From Tubiluchus corallicola (lineage: Eukaryota; Priapulida; Priapulimorpha; Priapulimorphida; Tubiluchidae), in the NCBI GenBank assembly GCA_030141605.1, contig JAQGDQ010000324.1:1-36000 (forward strand): a DNA stretch of 36,000 bases. Direction: 5' to 3'. The translations under genes and the position numbers were made by a program. Under the pieces are notes generated by a model that saw only the letters and a program-made list of their open reading frames with translations, was not told the origin of the DNA and made no database searches. This document shows positions 1-10,739 of this stretch, piece after piece. The first letter of the stretch is position 1; each line of letters starts with the position of its first letter.

Positions 1-1381
1 TAGTAGTATGTTTTTAGAACATAGTAATGAAATATATACCGTTTTTAATGTAAAAAGTAGGTAAATGATAGGTAGATGATAAAATAAAAAATGACTTTGA
101 GCAAAGTAAAAAAATCATCGTTAAAGTGAAACGTGCATTGTTAAGTGAGGAAAAGGTGTCAAATGTTCAGCATCATTAAAACGAAAGTCGTTAAGCAAGG
201 ACTTACTGTAACCCTATATAGTATTTTGAATGCAGCACATGCGTTAAAATATTTGACTGTTTTCTTTCAAGCTGAGGTACCGAGGAAATCAAGACCTATA
301 ATGAAACTCTCCCCGTTGCATCATGTTCACTAATCCCCTAACATACCAGCTGTATTTCCTCGACGGTTAATAGAATAATGCTGCAGCTTAGTACTCTCAG
401 ACACAGCCCGGCCATATTGTTTAATGCCAGCTGGTACAGATGTGCATTCTTAAGTGCGTCAGTATGTTTTAGAAATTTGGACACACCTTCCATTGCATTT
501 TTGTCTTTGCATTTAGTTCAACGATATCCATTAAACAATTAAACGCAATTTGAAGTTCAAGAACAAAGCTTTTGCATGACGGGAAAATTCCCTTACATAT
601 AGTAATCAACCGGATTGTGATAGCTACTTATAAATTGTAGGTTTTGTTGGCGTTTATTTTTATTATTAGTATTATATTTATGACAGTTGTCAAACATTAA
701 TTTTTGTGAGCTGACGAAAAAAATTTGATACATATGATTTTTCTCTGAGGAAAAAAATTGATTTGAAATTTGTCATTGAAAATAAAGTCGGTGCTGAATT
801 TTATCTTTATCGTTCTTTTTTTCAAACATGTATTCCTCTTTCTATATGAATGCTGTAGGGTTTTTACGAAGTTTAGTTAACAGCACTGATAATGCATACA
901 TTTATTTCATTTTATTGTAGAAAAGTAAATTCATTTTTTTTACTGTTATTATATTACAGTTGTGAAATATTGTTGTGACAAATTACCGTATGACTATAAA
1001 TTGCTCAGCATCTACTAAAATAACTTTGAATTTTTTAATATTTTATTCTGTTTCTTCATCACCGTTTGACAGCATCAACCCCCTGTATTGTTTTTTGCCA
1101 TTTTATAATCTAAACAATACCAATCATATCTGTTCCTAAGAGTGGTAGTGCATAAATGGGTAGCAGTTGTCATTATCATTTCAGCATCGTGCCATTTCTC
1201 AGGTGACTTTTATCACCTTGTGGGGCTTCTCTTATTTCTTACCTCTACATCGGTAATTAATCATCTGCACAACTCAGACAGAGGAAGCTTGTTTCCTTTA
1301 AGCATTGTGATGTAACTTTGGCTTCAGCTAGTTGTTATGGCAACCAGAAGCTGCTACGTGACTAGTCCTTTCCATTTGCAG
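1..1381. other. AT-rich non-coding DNA
   Basis: No convincing exon, RNA gene or transposon is visible. Short open frames here lack splice signals and recognisable motifs. If the candidate exon at 1382 is real, this stretch would be its upstream intron; the pyrimidine tract just before 1380 fits that. Confidence 0.5.
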
Positions 1382-1601
1382 TGCGATCATTGAGGAAAAG
1401 ACTGAAACTGCAGTGTATAGACTTTGCCATAAACTAGATAAGCCTAAGCTGGTTGCTTATTTAAGCGAGAGTGAACAAGCGTGTAAAAGCGACACAGCAT
1501 GGGTTGGTGAAGAGGCCAGTATTGCACTTTTAACTTTGCTATCATTCCTTTCCACCAGTTTAGTACTGATTCTCCCTCCCAAGAAAAGTACTGTTCTTTA
1601 A
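1382..1601 (+). CDS. candidate terminal coding exon, product unknown
   Basis: A good acceptor (pyrimidine tract ending in TTTGCAG at 1381) opens directly into a 72-codon frame starting at 1383. The frame ends in TAA at 1599-1601. The first half is charged and protein-like (AIIEEKTETAVYRLCHKL, then DKPKLVAYL), followed by a hydrophobic stretch (IALLTLLSFLSTSLVLIL) near the C terminus that could be a membrane segment or chance intron translation. AATAAA lies at 1736-1741, about 135 bases after the stop, as expected for a 3' UTR. I do not recognise the family. No partner exon is visible upstream in the window, so the rest of the gene would lie before base 1. The call rests on splice signal, open frame and polyadenylation signal only. 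Confidence 0.3.
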
Positions 1602-1735
1602 GAAAATGCTGTTAGAATTGAAGTAAAATGCATTTAATGCATTTTATATAAAACCTATTAGCCGATGGGTGTAGTATTACTGGTATACAAGTATACAAGT
1701 TTGAAATATTAATTTATATAAGTGAACTAGCTATA

Positions 1736-1741
1736 AATAAA
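1736..1741 (+). promoter_or_regulatory. possible polyadenylation signal AATAAA
   Basis: An exact AATAAA lies downstream of the candidate terminal exon ending at 1601. The hexamer is common by chance in AT-rich DNA, so it only supports that exon. Confidence 0.25.
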
Positions 1742-2185
1742 AAGTATACTTTTCTAAATTACACGTCTGTTTATTTGCAAAAATTACAAAAAATCCTTCA
1801 AAGTGGACTACTTCATTTTTATTGGCTGATTACTGGATGAAGGAATACTGGCTGATTACTGTACCTGCATCTTTGACTATTAACTGATTAAGCTTGAAAG
1901 CCTGATTTGCAACGAGAGCTTCAAAAGGAAACCACTAGACAAGAGATTAAATGTTTAGCTTTCAGAAATTCTTGGGTAACGAGGCTAATTGCAGGTAACA
2001 GATTCAAAGCAAAACTGCTATGCTAGCGTATTAGTGCATGATAAACGTACCTGCTTACAAACAATACGGTACTTAACATGATTGTTTCTAGACATATTAT
2101 AGTGCACAAAAGCAAAGTAAAGGTGACGTAAGAGTAGGAAAAGCTCTTTGGGCACATACAAATGCCTCATTTAAAGGAAAAATAC

Positions 2186-2318
2186 TGAGTCAATTTTAGG
2201 TCTATTGAGAAAAATATTGAGTCAATTACCGACAGTTTTTATATACATTTGAATAGAAACGGCCCATACCAGGCGTTTTTGAGTCAATTAAGGGATTGAG
2301 TCTATTAACCATGAGTCT
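2186..2318 (+). promoter_or_regulatory. cluster of five TGAGTC(A/T) heptamers
   Basis: TGAGTCA occurs at 2186, 2218 and 2280, and TGAGTCT at 2297 and 2312, all in one orientation. Most are followed by ATTA or TATTA. TGAGTCA is the consensus for AP-1 (Fos/Jun bZIP) factors. The shared flanks also allow a degenerate tandem repeat of a short unit. No gene starts nearby, so a regulatory role is inference. Confidence 0.3.
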
Positions 2319-2344
2319 ATTAAGCGGCGCCTACTGTAATTGGT

Positions 2345-5280
2345 CTATCTCTCTTGGCTCACTCGGTAGATTTCCAATGTTTTTTCCTTATTTTGAATTT
2401 TTAGTAACATTTTACAACTGGCAGTTAAAACAGTGTTAGTTAAAGACATTCTCAAAGAGGAAGAAGAAATAATTTTAAAGAATGCACCAAAAAACCTCCT
2501 ATATTATATTATTCGCATTACACTTACCAGTTTGAAATGCTTATGTAACTAGAAAAGAAAATTCTTAGTAAAGTGCACTATGAATTGTTTTGATTATTTC
2601 AAACATTATGCAATGTTATCTAAGCTTGTTCTAAATGACCTACCAATAAAACTGCTGGCCCTAACGGTCATTCCTGGAGATTAAATTTACAAGTTTTGTA
2701 CATCGTTGCCGCTATTACAAACCATGTATGCAAAAAGGTTTTACATGTAAGTGATATAAAATTTGAAGATGAATTTTATTAGCAAAAGGTTGCCTTGTCC
2801 TTTAATATTCGACAAACTCTGTTCCAGCTTATTTCCACATAAGCAAAACCAAAGCTTGCACAACTACGAGAAACCAACTATTTGTTGTCAATGTGAAACA
2901 TCGTGTTGTCGGTATCACGTGAAGGGTGTGCCATAGCCACTGCTATGCACGGGCATGAAAATAAAGCCAGTCCCTGTCCCCTAGTTACAAATATAGGATG
3001 GTTTTGCCTCATGCAAGAAAAACAGTGAAGATTGTGAAAGCAGTTATGCAGCATGCTGACCAGACAATGTTGCAAATGTCTGCTATACTGACTGACACGT
3101 TGTCGCAGCAGTAAGAAATTGGTTCTGCCGCAAGTCCTTGAGCCTATGCTGGAAGGTGAAATGCTATGCAGCATGCTGACCAGACAATGTTGCAAGTGTC
3201 TGCTAGAAGGTGAAATGGTCGAATTGCTGCTGCCATCAGCGTATTGCTAATAATACAAACTTACCCGCATTTACAGAACGATGTTTTATTTTTTTCATTT
3301 TGTAAACATTTATACAAATAGCTTTAAATTCTTAAACACTCAGAAGTCCTTAAGAAATACGGAACCCCCAGTACACGTGTGCCTACGCGGCGCTACAAAA
3401 TCACAAATCACTCTATTTTTCCTAGCACATGCTAAGGAAAACGTGTCTCTTATTTGCAGTTACTGTGAAATATGATTGAGATAATCAACTTTGCATAAAA
3501 TAACGCAAAACTTTTTGATGCTTAGTGGAAAAATAACATCTATCGTATAGGACGGTTTCTGCTGGATAAGGCAGCATAACAGGCCTAACCATTACAAATA
3601 CAATCATTCAAAAAATTGGATGAAATATGGGTTCTTGTGTTCTATAAAACAACCCACTATATAATAACTTTTTGTTAAACTTTTATTAGACAAATTCAGC
3701 ATTTCTTCTGCACACTAGCAGTTATCATCAAGAAATATAAATACATTCTTTATATATTTGTTGACGGTGACTGATAGTGCGCAGTAGAAACGTTGAATTT
3801 TCCTAATATATAAATATTATAATGTGTGTATCTCATGTATAAATTTTAATAAAAGTTATTATGTAGTGTGTTGTTTATGAAATGGGCGTTGTTCTTGTTG
3901 TAAAGAATTTAAAAACTTTATGAATTCTTGTATGTGTGTACACTAATTAGCAATTCCTAATTAATACTACAATTATTTTTTTCCATGTCTTGATGATACG
4001 TCTTATAGCATCTTAGTGACATACTATGTCCTATACAATTACATTTTGGATCTGCATAATGTGATTGGTACCAGTCTACAAACTAGCTGATTGTTGGAGA
4101 AGAAACACATCAACTAACCTGCACTAATTATTATACGAAATTAGCTCCCGAATTTAATATGGCATGTGTTATAATAAGTAAAACTTATTGACGGCATGCA
4201 TGAAATGCATTGATCAGCTTTCAAAAAATGCATTGATCAGTTATCAGCAAATTCCTGAAAATGACTAATGTAATTTCAGGATATCTAGATTGACAGATAA
4301 TGTTTATTTTGAAAACATTTTTTCCCATTTTCATAACTTGAGTAAATTCGTAAATGGAGTTTGCAGTATGAGGCCAATCCAACGTTCAGGGGTTGGAATC
4401 GTTATCAAGTTCAATGATTTGAACACCATTTATAATTTCATGTTTTAGACTATCCCATTAACTACATGTGGTGGCACAATGAATGTTCTGCTCTTTGTGA
4501 CCTGCTCTGAAATAGCAAGTTTTAACATGTTTGGTATGACCTGACTTTGGAACCAAAAGCTCTTTATAATGCAACCTTTTTGGACAACATTCGGGGACTT
4601 CTACTGAGATGTTGACAATTATTGTTGAAAAATTGCCCATTTCCTGAATATAATTTTCAAATTTTAATTATTTTGAGTGTGTTCTTGTTGGAAAATGGTC
4701 GGCTGCTGAAGAGTGACAAGTAGTATTGTCTGGGCCAAATGAATCTTTCCAAAAATATATTCTTAAAGTGCTTGGATATTATTTGGAACATGTCTACTGC
4801 ACAATTTTCGACCTTAGCCAATTGTTATAACATTGTGATGATCGGTTACACCACCCATCATTGTCGCAACACCTACTTTGATATATCTTTCGTATGACGT
4901 TGTGTGTGCATAATTAATGATCTAATTACCTTATTGATTTATTGCACTGCTTATTTAAACTTATATTACATTGTGTGTTTTTGTAAGATCTTGACACTAG
5001 ATGGCTTTGGCCGCTTATTTCTCTGCTTACCTGTAATTAGGTTACCTGAAAATTCGAATACCAAATGGCTTCAACCTGTTTTGGGATCTTACTACAGAGT
5101 TCGTGTTTTACACTAGATATGTTCTGACTGTCAAAGTTACAGGGTGGTGGAGTTTTGCTGGTTAGTCCACATCCTGTGGTTATTTTATATGACTGAACAC
5201 CAAGTTTGGTGTGAACCTGTCTTTGATGGCACTCGTATGCAGTGAGATGATTTATTACAAAGACAATGGTTTTGTCTGCT
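2345..5280. other. long AT-rich non-coding stretch
   Basis: I see no supported gene. It holds the 41-bp direct repeat at 3045/3165 and a short repeat around 4200-4245, where ATGCATTGATCAG occurs twice. Open frames such as the one on the minus strand at 2878-3195 only reflect the direct repeat. The remainder has no recognisable structure. Confidence 0.5.
3045..3205. repeat. 41-bp direct repeat, two copies 120 bp apart
   Basis: 3045-3085 and 3165-3205 match at 40 of 41 bases; each contains GCAGCATGCTGACCAGACA. A short AAGGTGAAATG segment also recurs at about 3152 and 3208. This looks like a local segmental duplication; no function is visible. Confidence 0.85.
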
Positions 5281-5334
5281 TTAGTTTATTCGTTGTTTGC
5301 TGTGATGACACTGTCTTGACATTCCAAGAAGCAA

Positions 5335-5655
5335 GTGTTTTGTAACCATATTTTTACCTGCAGAATAGGACTCAAATTCTCGCTGAATAGTAGTGGAAAA
5401 CTAGTCGAGGACCAGTTATACCTGGACCCATGGTCTGTCTGTTTGTCTGAGCTGAAGGTTCTGTTTGTCACCCTGCAAAAGGACGATATCTGGGAGTCTG
5501 AGGCAACCAGGCAAGAGTTCAAGCCCGAGGCAACCAGGTACGAGTTCAACCGCTGGATTGCTGGAGCACTTTTAAAGCTTGGTCCATGCAGAGGCTGGAT
5601 TGGTGACCATTGGCAAAGAGTTGCTGGCAAGGACGTGGCTGACTGCTGGAGATGA
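5335..5655 (+). other. 106-codon open frame, unrecognised, possible retroelement remnant
   Basis: The frame is open over 321 bases and GC-richer than its surroundings. It contains a tandem 27-bp duplication at 5500-5526 and 5527-5553, giving EATRQEFKP followed by EATRYEFNR. The residues after it (WIAGALLKLGPCRGWIGDHW) match no family I know. A possible acceptor (TTTTTACCTGCAG) lies near 5363. About 90 bases downstream is a purine-rich TTTTGGGGGAATTAGG followed by TGTTGGAAATTG. That arrangement resembles a polypurine tract and LTR start, so this could be the 3' end of a decayed LTR retrotransposon. A host exon is the alternative. The minus-strand frame over the same bases looks less protein-like. 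Confidence 0.25.
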
Positions 5656-5763
5656 AAAGCCGATGTGGTAAGGTTGGAGACTCAAGAGCGTGGTTGATAG
5701 ATCCAAAAGCCTGATGAGAGACAAGCGTAGCCGGCCAACGTTACTTTTGGGGGAATTAGGTAT

Positions 5764-6040
5764 TGTTGGAAATTGTTATCAATTTAATTATGCTATCGTC
5801 GTTTTACTGATTAAATTCGAAATCTAAATATTAGCTTTTAGTTCAGTTTTGGCTCTGATTAAATAGTTTGCACGTGCACACAAGTGTTTTACCTGTGACA
5901 CGGATTCACATAGCCTACACAAATAAATGATTATCCTGTAAAATTGGCATATAAAGGTGACGGAAACGCTCGAGAACTCTGAACACAGTACTCTGAATTC
6001 CTAACGTCCTGACTTAATTATTTCACGGCGTCACAAACAT
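5764..6040 (+). mobile_element. possible LTR remnant
   Basis: The segment starts TGTTGGAAATTG directly after a G-rich purine tract and contains AATAAA near 5922. It could end at ...GTCACAAACA around 6040, giving TG...CA boundaries and about 277 bp. No second LTR, primer-binding site or target duplication was found. This is a weak call based on layout only. Confidence 0.2.
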
Positions 6041-6375
6041 ACTATATTCTTTTTAGTCTTATAATATCTACAGTTCTGAAAAGATATTCTTGGCATTTTT
6101 TGGCATTTCACTTGCACAATGGCCTCACAAATGTAACACTTTTAAGCATTAAGAAGTTAAAACTCTAGCCAACTATCTTTGTAGCAACACCAAAACAACA
6201 ACAGCTCTGCTTTGTAAGTCAATTTTAAACTCACTGCTGAATTGTAGATAAAAGACAATTATAAAACAATGAAACAATGGACGGTTGCTTTGGCCAATCG
6301 ATATGTTCCCTTCACCAATGCAATGAAAATGTTCGTGGCACAAGACACAGGCAGCTGTTTCTATGAACAGTCTTA

Positions 6376-6936
6376 CTGCCATGCACTTTGACGATTCATT
6401 TCCTCAAATGTCAACGATGGCTTCACTCCCGGCAAAAGCCTCCTTTCCCAGACTTCAAGAGTTCTCTGAAATCTATTGTTCATGTTCATCGTGGGCCACC
6501 GTCTCCGCAGTAGATTGTACGCCCTTTTCAAATTCATGTCATGGTACTTCATCAAGTACTGAATCACAGCACACATGGCACGTGAATTACCATCTAAACT
6601 GTGGATAAGGACGTTCTTATCCTTGCGACGGGCGGCTTCTATGAAAATGGATATGTCTTCAAAGTATGGCATCATGTCCGTGTTTTCACTGTCGTTCACG
6701 CCCAGCCAGAGACGTGCTCTCGGATGCGATGTCTCCAGAGAACACGTGCACGGACAGTCGCTCTTCCGATGTCTTGGAATCTGGTGGGGTTCCAAGTTAG
6801 AAATGTCAACTATGCTTTCAATGCTGAGCTTGCACAGTAAGTGTTCATTGTAGGCTGCTTCAATGTTTCCTACAAAGAGGAAGTCCAGCACTTGGGAGCA
6901 GCACTCATCCCTGTAGAACTTCCTCCTTGCCAGCTC
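6376..6936 (-). CDS. atypical dual-specificity phosphatase, predicted pseudophosphatase (terminal exon)
   Basis: This 187-codon exon carries a DUSP/PTP-like fold. It begins after a TTTGCTTACAG acceptor (AG at 6937-6938) in phase 0 and ends at TAA 6373-6375. In order it shows an N-terminal substrate-recognition segment (CSQVLDFLFVGNIEAA), the general-acid loop (LGVNDSENTDMMPYF, Asp kept), and the signature loop VLIHSLDGNSRA. It ends with the usual helices (YLMKYHDMNLKRAYNLLRRR and RFQRTLEVWERRL). The family signature is HCxxxxxR. Here the nucleophilic Cys is Ser (codon AGT at 6598-6600), while His and Arg remain. Ser at this site abolishes or greatly weakens catalysis in PTPs, as in STYX-type proteins such as MK-STYX, so a phospho-binding or scaffold role is likely. 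An insertion rich in Cys and basic residues (RHRKSDCPCTC) precedes the acid loop. The frame is intact, arguing against simple decay. Upstream exons are uncertain. Confidence 0.8.
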
Positions 6937-7519
6937 CTGTAAGCAAAGAGCTAAGTTACGCAAGCACATTTCTCAAAAACTATTGTGAATAATGATAAAA
7001 TGCTAAACGGCAGCGGTGTACAGGTATATAATGCCTTTCTCAACGCAGTTGTTATTGACAAAACTATCTGTCTATTTTGCTTTCTAGTTTCTGCAAACTT
7101 CTTTCATCATTATTTACAACATCTATATTTGGATCTTGCAACACTTACTACGTTGGGCTTTGTACTTGGAAGCCTTTACAAACATAAAAGACCGTTCATT
7201 CCAGCTACTGCATTAGCTACAGATCCACGTTTTGAAAATGTGGAATATGATTAGTCATTTCTTAAAAATGGACTGTGCCACATATGAAGGAGAGCAACTG
7301 CCCATGGCTACAGGGTATTCCTGCTTATATTGAACTTTTTGCAGATCAAATCTTTTTTCCTCAGGGACCCTTTCGAATAGTGCACTACTCGAAGCAGCAT
7401 AAATACCTGATATTTTCTTTCGGACATATCTTGAAAACTGTTGTGTGACGATCGCTCGGCTAGCCGCTTAACAGCTAGGGGTGGCGAAGTAATTGACACT
7501 CTTCCGCTTGGATGAGAAC

Positions 7520-7573
7520 CTCCTGTAGCTCCTTCGGCAAGGTAATATGATCTGCTCTTTCCACCAACAGGAT
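7520..7573 (-). CDS. tentative upstream exon of the pseudophosphatase gene
   Basis: On the minus strand an acceptor (TTACAAATGCAG) opens into ILLVERADHITLPKELQE. Ending after this Glu at a GT (GAG|GTTCTC) keeps phase 0 and would join to ELARRKFYRDE of the exon at 6936. The donor is weak and the 54-bp size is small, so this is only a suggestion. The open frame actually runs on to a stop near 7475. Confidence 0.2.
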
Positions 7574-7574
7574 C

Positions 7575-8250
7575 TGCATTTGTAATTGGAGTTGTTGAGA
7601 AATATGTTTATAAAAATAAGTATTTTTAGATGAATGGTTAGTCTCTAATAAAAACACATTAGCTTTAGATGATTGTTGAAACTAAGGTAGCTGCTGGTCA
7701 CTGAATTTGCAGCTACTGTGAAGATTTTTTTGTGTCATGGTGACATTAAGGGTCGTAGGTCACTGCTAAGCTGCTTATATGCGACAGTAATACGCAACAA
7801 TGTCGTTAGACGCTCATTACATGTATCAAACCAAACAAAATAATGTAGATACAGAAACCACCGGGTTGCAAATTCTTATTGCCAATAAGAACCTCGTTGG
7901 ATTAGTCACCTCTTCTGAGATGGTATCTTCGATAGGAAGTTTAAATGTCTTATTGCCAAACAAAGGCATTACTTACTGTTATTCATGGTTTTCTGTTTGG
8001 CCGCGGTAGCTTGTCCATGAGCCTGTGTTGGCGTCCGACTTCTGGTTGTGATGAATATGTTAGGTTCTGGCACTTTTACTGGAGAGGTGAGATAATGTCC
8101 CGCTCGGCTGCGCTCCGTCTCTGAGTAACTTCGAGACCAAGCAGACGAGGTTACTGGCTTTGTGGGAATGCTCGAATCCGACTTTCTGCAAGAATGAAAT
8201 GTTCTTGTTCAAAATTATTGAATCCTTTTTTGATAAGAGATCAAGAGAGA
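7575..8250. other. non-coding DNA
   Basis: No supported exon or repeat is visible between the tentative exon and the (GA)n tract. The 69-codon plus-strand frame at 7800-8009 has no convincing splice context or motif. Confidence 0.45.
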
Positions 8251-8257
8251 GGGGGGA

Positions 8258-8282
8258 AGAGGGAGGGAGGGAGGGAGGGAGG

Positions 8283-8376
<94 letters not shown>
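8258..8376. repeat. (GGGA)n followed by (GA)n microsatellite
   Basis: A short GGGA/GGGAG tract is followed by roughly 45 uninterrupted GA units to 8376. Open frames across it encode only Glu-Arg or Leu-Ser repeats and are artefacts. Long purine tracts like this can form triplex DNA. Confidence 0.97.
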
Positions 8377-8379
<3 letters not shown>

Positions 8380-8880
8380 GCTGTTTGCTGTTGTCCATGT
8401 TTTTAGGACTGGTCAAGTTTGGGTAGGCTTAAGTAGATTGTAAAAGGACTTATACTACTGCTATAGATGATGATTCTATTATGATAGGAAGCATTCTGAT
8501 TACAATTCTGTTGTCTGTTAAATATCGTACTAACCAAATACATGTCTGTACTTGGCTATTAACACCATCCAGGCTACGTTATAGATTTGAGTCCAGAAGA
8601 ATGGAAGTGAACTGGTTCAGATTTGCCAGTTGAAATTAAATGGTATTGTGTGTCACATTAGAATAGTTACTTTGGGTAAACTAAACTTAGGTCAGGTTAG
8701 GTTAGGTTTAGGTCAAGTTAGATTAAAGTCGAACTTTCGAAGATTTGGTTGCTACAAAGTTAAATAACGTGGATTCAATCTGAATAAATTTGGATAAATT
8801 TGGTTTGGAATAATATGGTCAAGTTATGGAACATGATATTGTTTTGGCATTGTTGTTCTAAAAATGAGATTAAAGTTAGG

Positions 8881-9210
8881 ACTCCATATACGCGTAATGC
8901 GTGATGCGTTACGCTTGACGCGCTATTGACTGTTTCCATGCGTCCGTGAGCGCCTTGCGTATTACTAAAAGCTCACGGTGCACTTTCCGCCATTTTTGCT
9001 TGCTGCCCGTGAAAATTGGAAGCTATGATTTTTCTGGAAGCCCTGCCTCTGTCGTATTGTTGTGTGATGCGTATTTGAACGACAGCCATCACGTTCGTGT
9101 GAATACGCATACCGCATCACGCATTACATACACATGGAAATACTTCCTTGTATTTGAATACAAAATGTTCTATACACATTACAAATTACGCATCATGCAT
9201 TACGCGGAGT
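8881..9210. mobile_element. MITE-like element with GCGTAATGCGTGATGCG termini
   Basis: The left end reads ACTCC, a short spacer, then GCGTAATGCGTGATGCGTTA. The right end, reverse-complemented, reads ACTCCGCGTAATGCATGATG. A further internal inverted copy (GCATCACGCATTACAT) lies near 9113-9130. The element is about 330 bp, encodes nothing convincing and has no clear target duplication. Termini with short ends and no coding capacity suggest a non-autonomous DNA transposon; the superfamily is undetermined. Confidence 0.55.
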
Positions 9211-9574
9211 CGTACCTGAAGATGTTTTTCAGGTCTATATATAGGCATATATAATCATACACCTAAATCCGAGTGAATCCATTAACATAAAGGCTATGTA
9301 ATTTCCCACACTAACAAATTGAAACATGATCCCAGTGCACGTTCTCAGTTTACCAGCAGGTAAAACGCATTTAGAAGCATGTCGTGATTACTGAAGCTAG
9401 GTGTAATTATTGCAGTCGTCTCTGACGTGTGTCGCATTTAGTAAAATGCAATCAGTTGTCATGTCACTTGGTTCTTGCATTTGCGGGTGTCACCGTATGC
9501 GACTTCACCACCTCTTTATTACCCAGATGAGTATGTAAGATTATCAAACCTTTCAACTTAATTAACCAACGTAT

Positions 9575-9720
9575 TAACCAATAGGCTAACTAGGCTATAG
9601 CCTAGGGCGTCAAAGTTCGAGGGGCGTCATATTTTAGAAAAAATTCTTATTCTCCTCGGAAAATGTGTATACTTTCATATTCGTGTAAAGGGCGCACTTT
9701 ATAACACATCACAGGCAGGT
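9575..9720 (+). repeat. dispersed repeat family with GGCTATAGCCTAGGGCG, copy 1
   Basis: This stretch (AGGCTATAGCCTAGGGCG..., then AAAAATTCTTATTCTC..., then AAAGGGCGCACTTTATAA) is matched in inverse orientation at about 14620-14750. The first part is matched again at about 34387-34430. The matching blocks are in the same order, so all three are degenerate copies of one interspersed family. No coding sequence is visible. Confidence 0.6.
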
Positions 9721-9929
9721 ACAGAACTTTTATATTAGTGCTACATAGTAGTACACAACAAACAGTTTCGCAGCCTGCTTGAATATAAGCGCTAGGTAAA
9801 TACATGTAATTAATAATAACCACGTAGAAACTAGGTTAACAGTGTTTCTAATACACCACAAGTAACTGTTTAATATGTTCATTACATGAACAACCATAAA
9901 TTCACAACAGAGATTGTTTGTCTGTTTGT

Positions 9930-10735
9930 CTGCATTTCTTTACCTATGTTAATAATGTGTGCAAAACTTCGTATTTCTATTTGAGGAACATTTCTAAAAT
10001 TAGACCTTGTTTATCAAAACCAGCCAGTGAAACTCTTATCCACGTGTTTGTCAGTTCTAGATTAGACTATTGTAATAGCATAGATTAGACTACTAATAGA
10101 TTGTAATAGCACACTTTTTGGTATTCCTCAGTATCAGATTGATAAACTGCAACATGTATACAACAAAGCAGCCCTAAGTTTTACAGGCATTCGTAAATAT
10201 GATCACATAACTCCTGTTCTCGTGCAATTACACTGGTTGCCCGTATCTTTCAGAACAAAATACAAAATTCTCTTATTAACATTCAAAGCTCTGAATGATT
10301 TAGCGCTCTCGTATATATCTGACTTATTGAAGCCATACGTGTCAAATCGCAATCTTAGATCAATTAATTCACCGACACTTGTTGTACCGCCTTATAATCT
10401 AATCACATATAGTTCTCATAGTTTTAGCGTAGCTATAGAATGATTTACCAATTCATGCACGTAAAATCAATAATGTTCAAAAGTTCAAATCATTCCTTAA
10501 AACTTATTTTTACAAAGAAGCCTTTTTAATTTATTAAAAATTTAATATGGATTTATGGATTTAATTATGGCTAATTTTATATACGTGTATTACGATTTTA
10601 GTTTTATTCATAACAGCCTATTGTATATGTACTATTTATGTGTTAATATTTTAAGTATGTAAAATGCATCTGTCCATTTTTAAAGTTAATGCATTTTAAA
10701 TATTCAATAAATTATTAATTATTATTATTAATTAT
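9930..10735 (+). mobile_element. 5'-truncated non-LTR retrotransposon (CR1/L2/Rex1-type), 3' end
   Basis: The conceptual product is the C-terminal part of a LINE reverse transcriptase ORF. In order: TYVNNVCKTSYFYLRNI (from about 9940), then ETLIHVFVSSRLDYCNS, then LFGIPQYQIDKLQHVYNKAA, then QLHWLPVSFRTKYKILLLTF and LSYISDLLKPYV. After a frame break it ends NDLPIHARKINNVQKFKSFL with a stop at 10535-10537. The HWLPV...RI/KYKILLLTFKAL block is characteristic of CR1/L2/Rex1-like LINEs. The copy is dead: a short local duplication at about 10060-10112 repeats the SRLDYCNS segment with stops, and a small deletion after SFSVA shifts the frame near 10437. It lacks the endonuclease and most of the polymerase. 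The AT-rich 3' tail ends in an ATTATTATTA-type microsatellite, as in many such elements. Confidence 0.85.
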
Positions 10736-10739
10736 TTGT

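Noticed and set aside
2878-3195. 105-codon minus-strand frame with repeated LQHCLVSMLH
   Set aside because: The protein repeat is the translation of the 41-bp DNA direct repeat; no splice sites or family match.
7308-7499. 63-codon minus-strand frame overlapping the tentative phosphatase exon
   Set aside because: It has a GTG start only, no motif and no splice context; it is out of frame with the neighbouring candidate exon.
8060-8426. Glu-Arg and Leu-Ser repeat open frames
   Set aside because: They arise from the (GA)n microsatellite on both strands.
8688-8722. TTAGG-type telomere-like repeat
   Set aside because: Only two or three degenerate AGGTTAGGTT units are present, too few for a telomeric tract.
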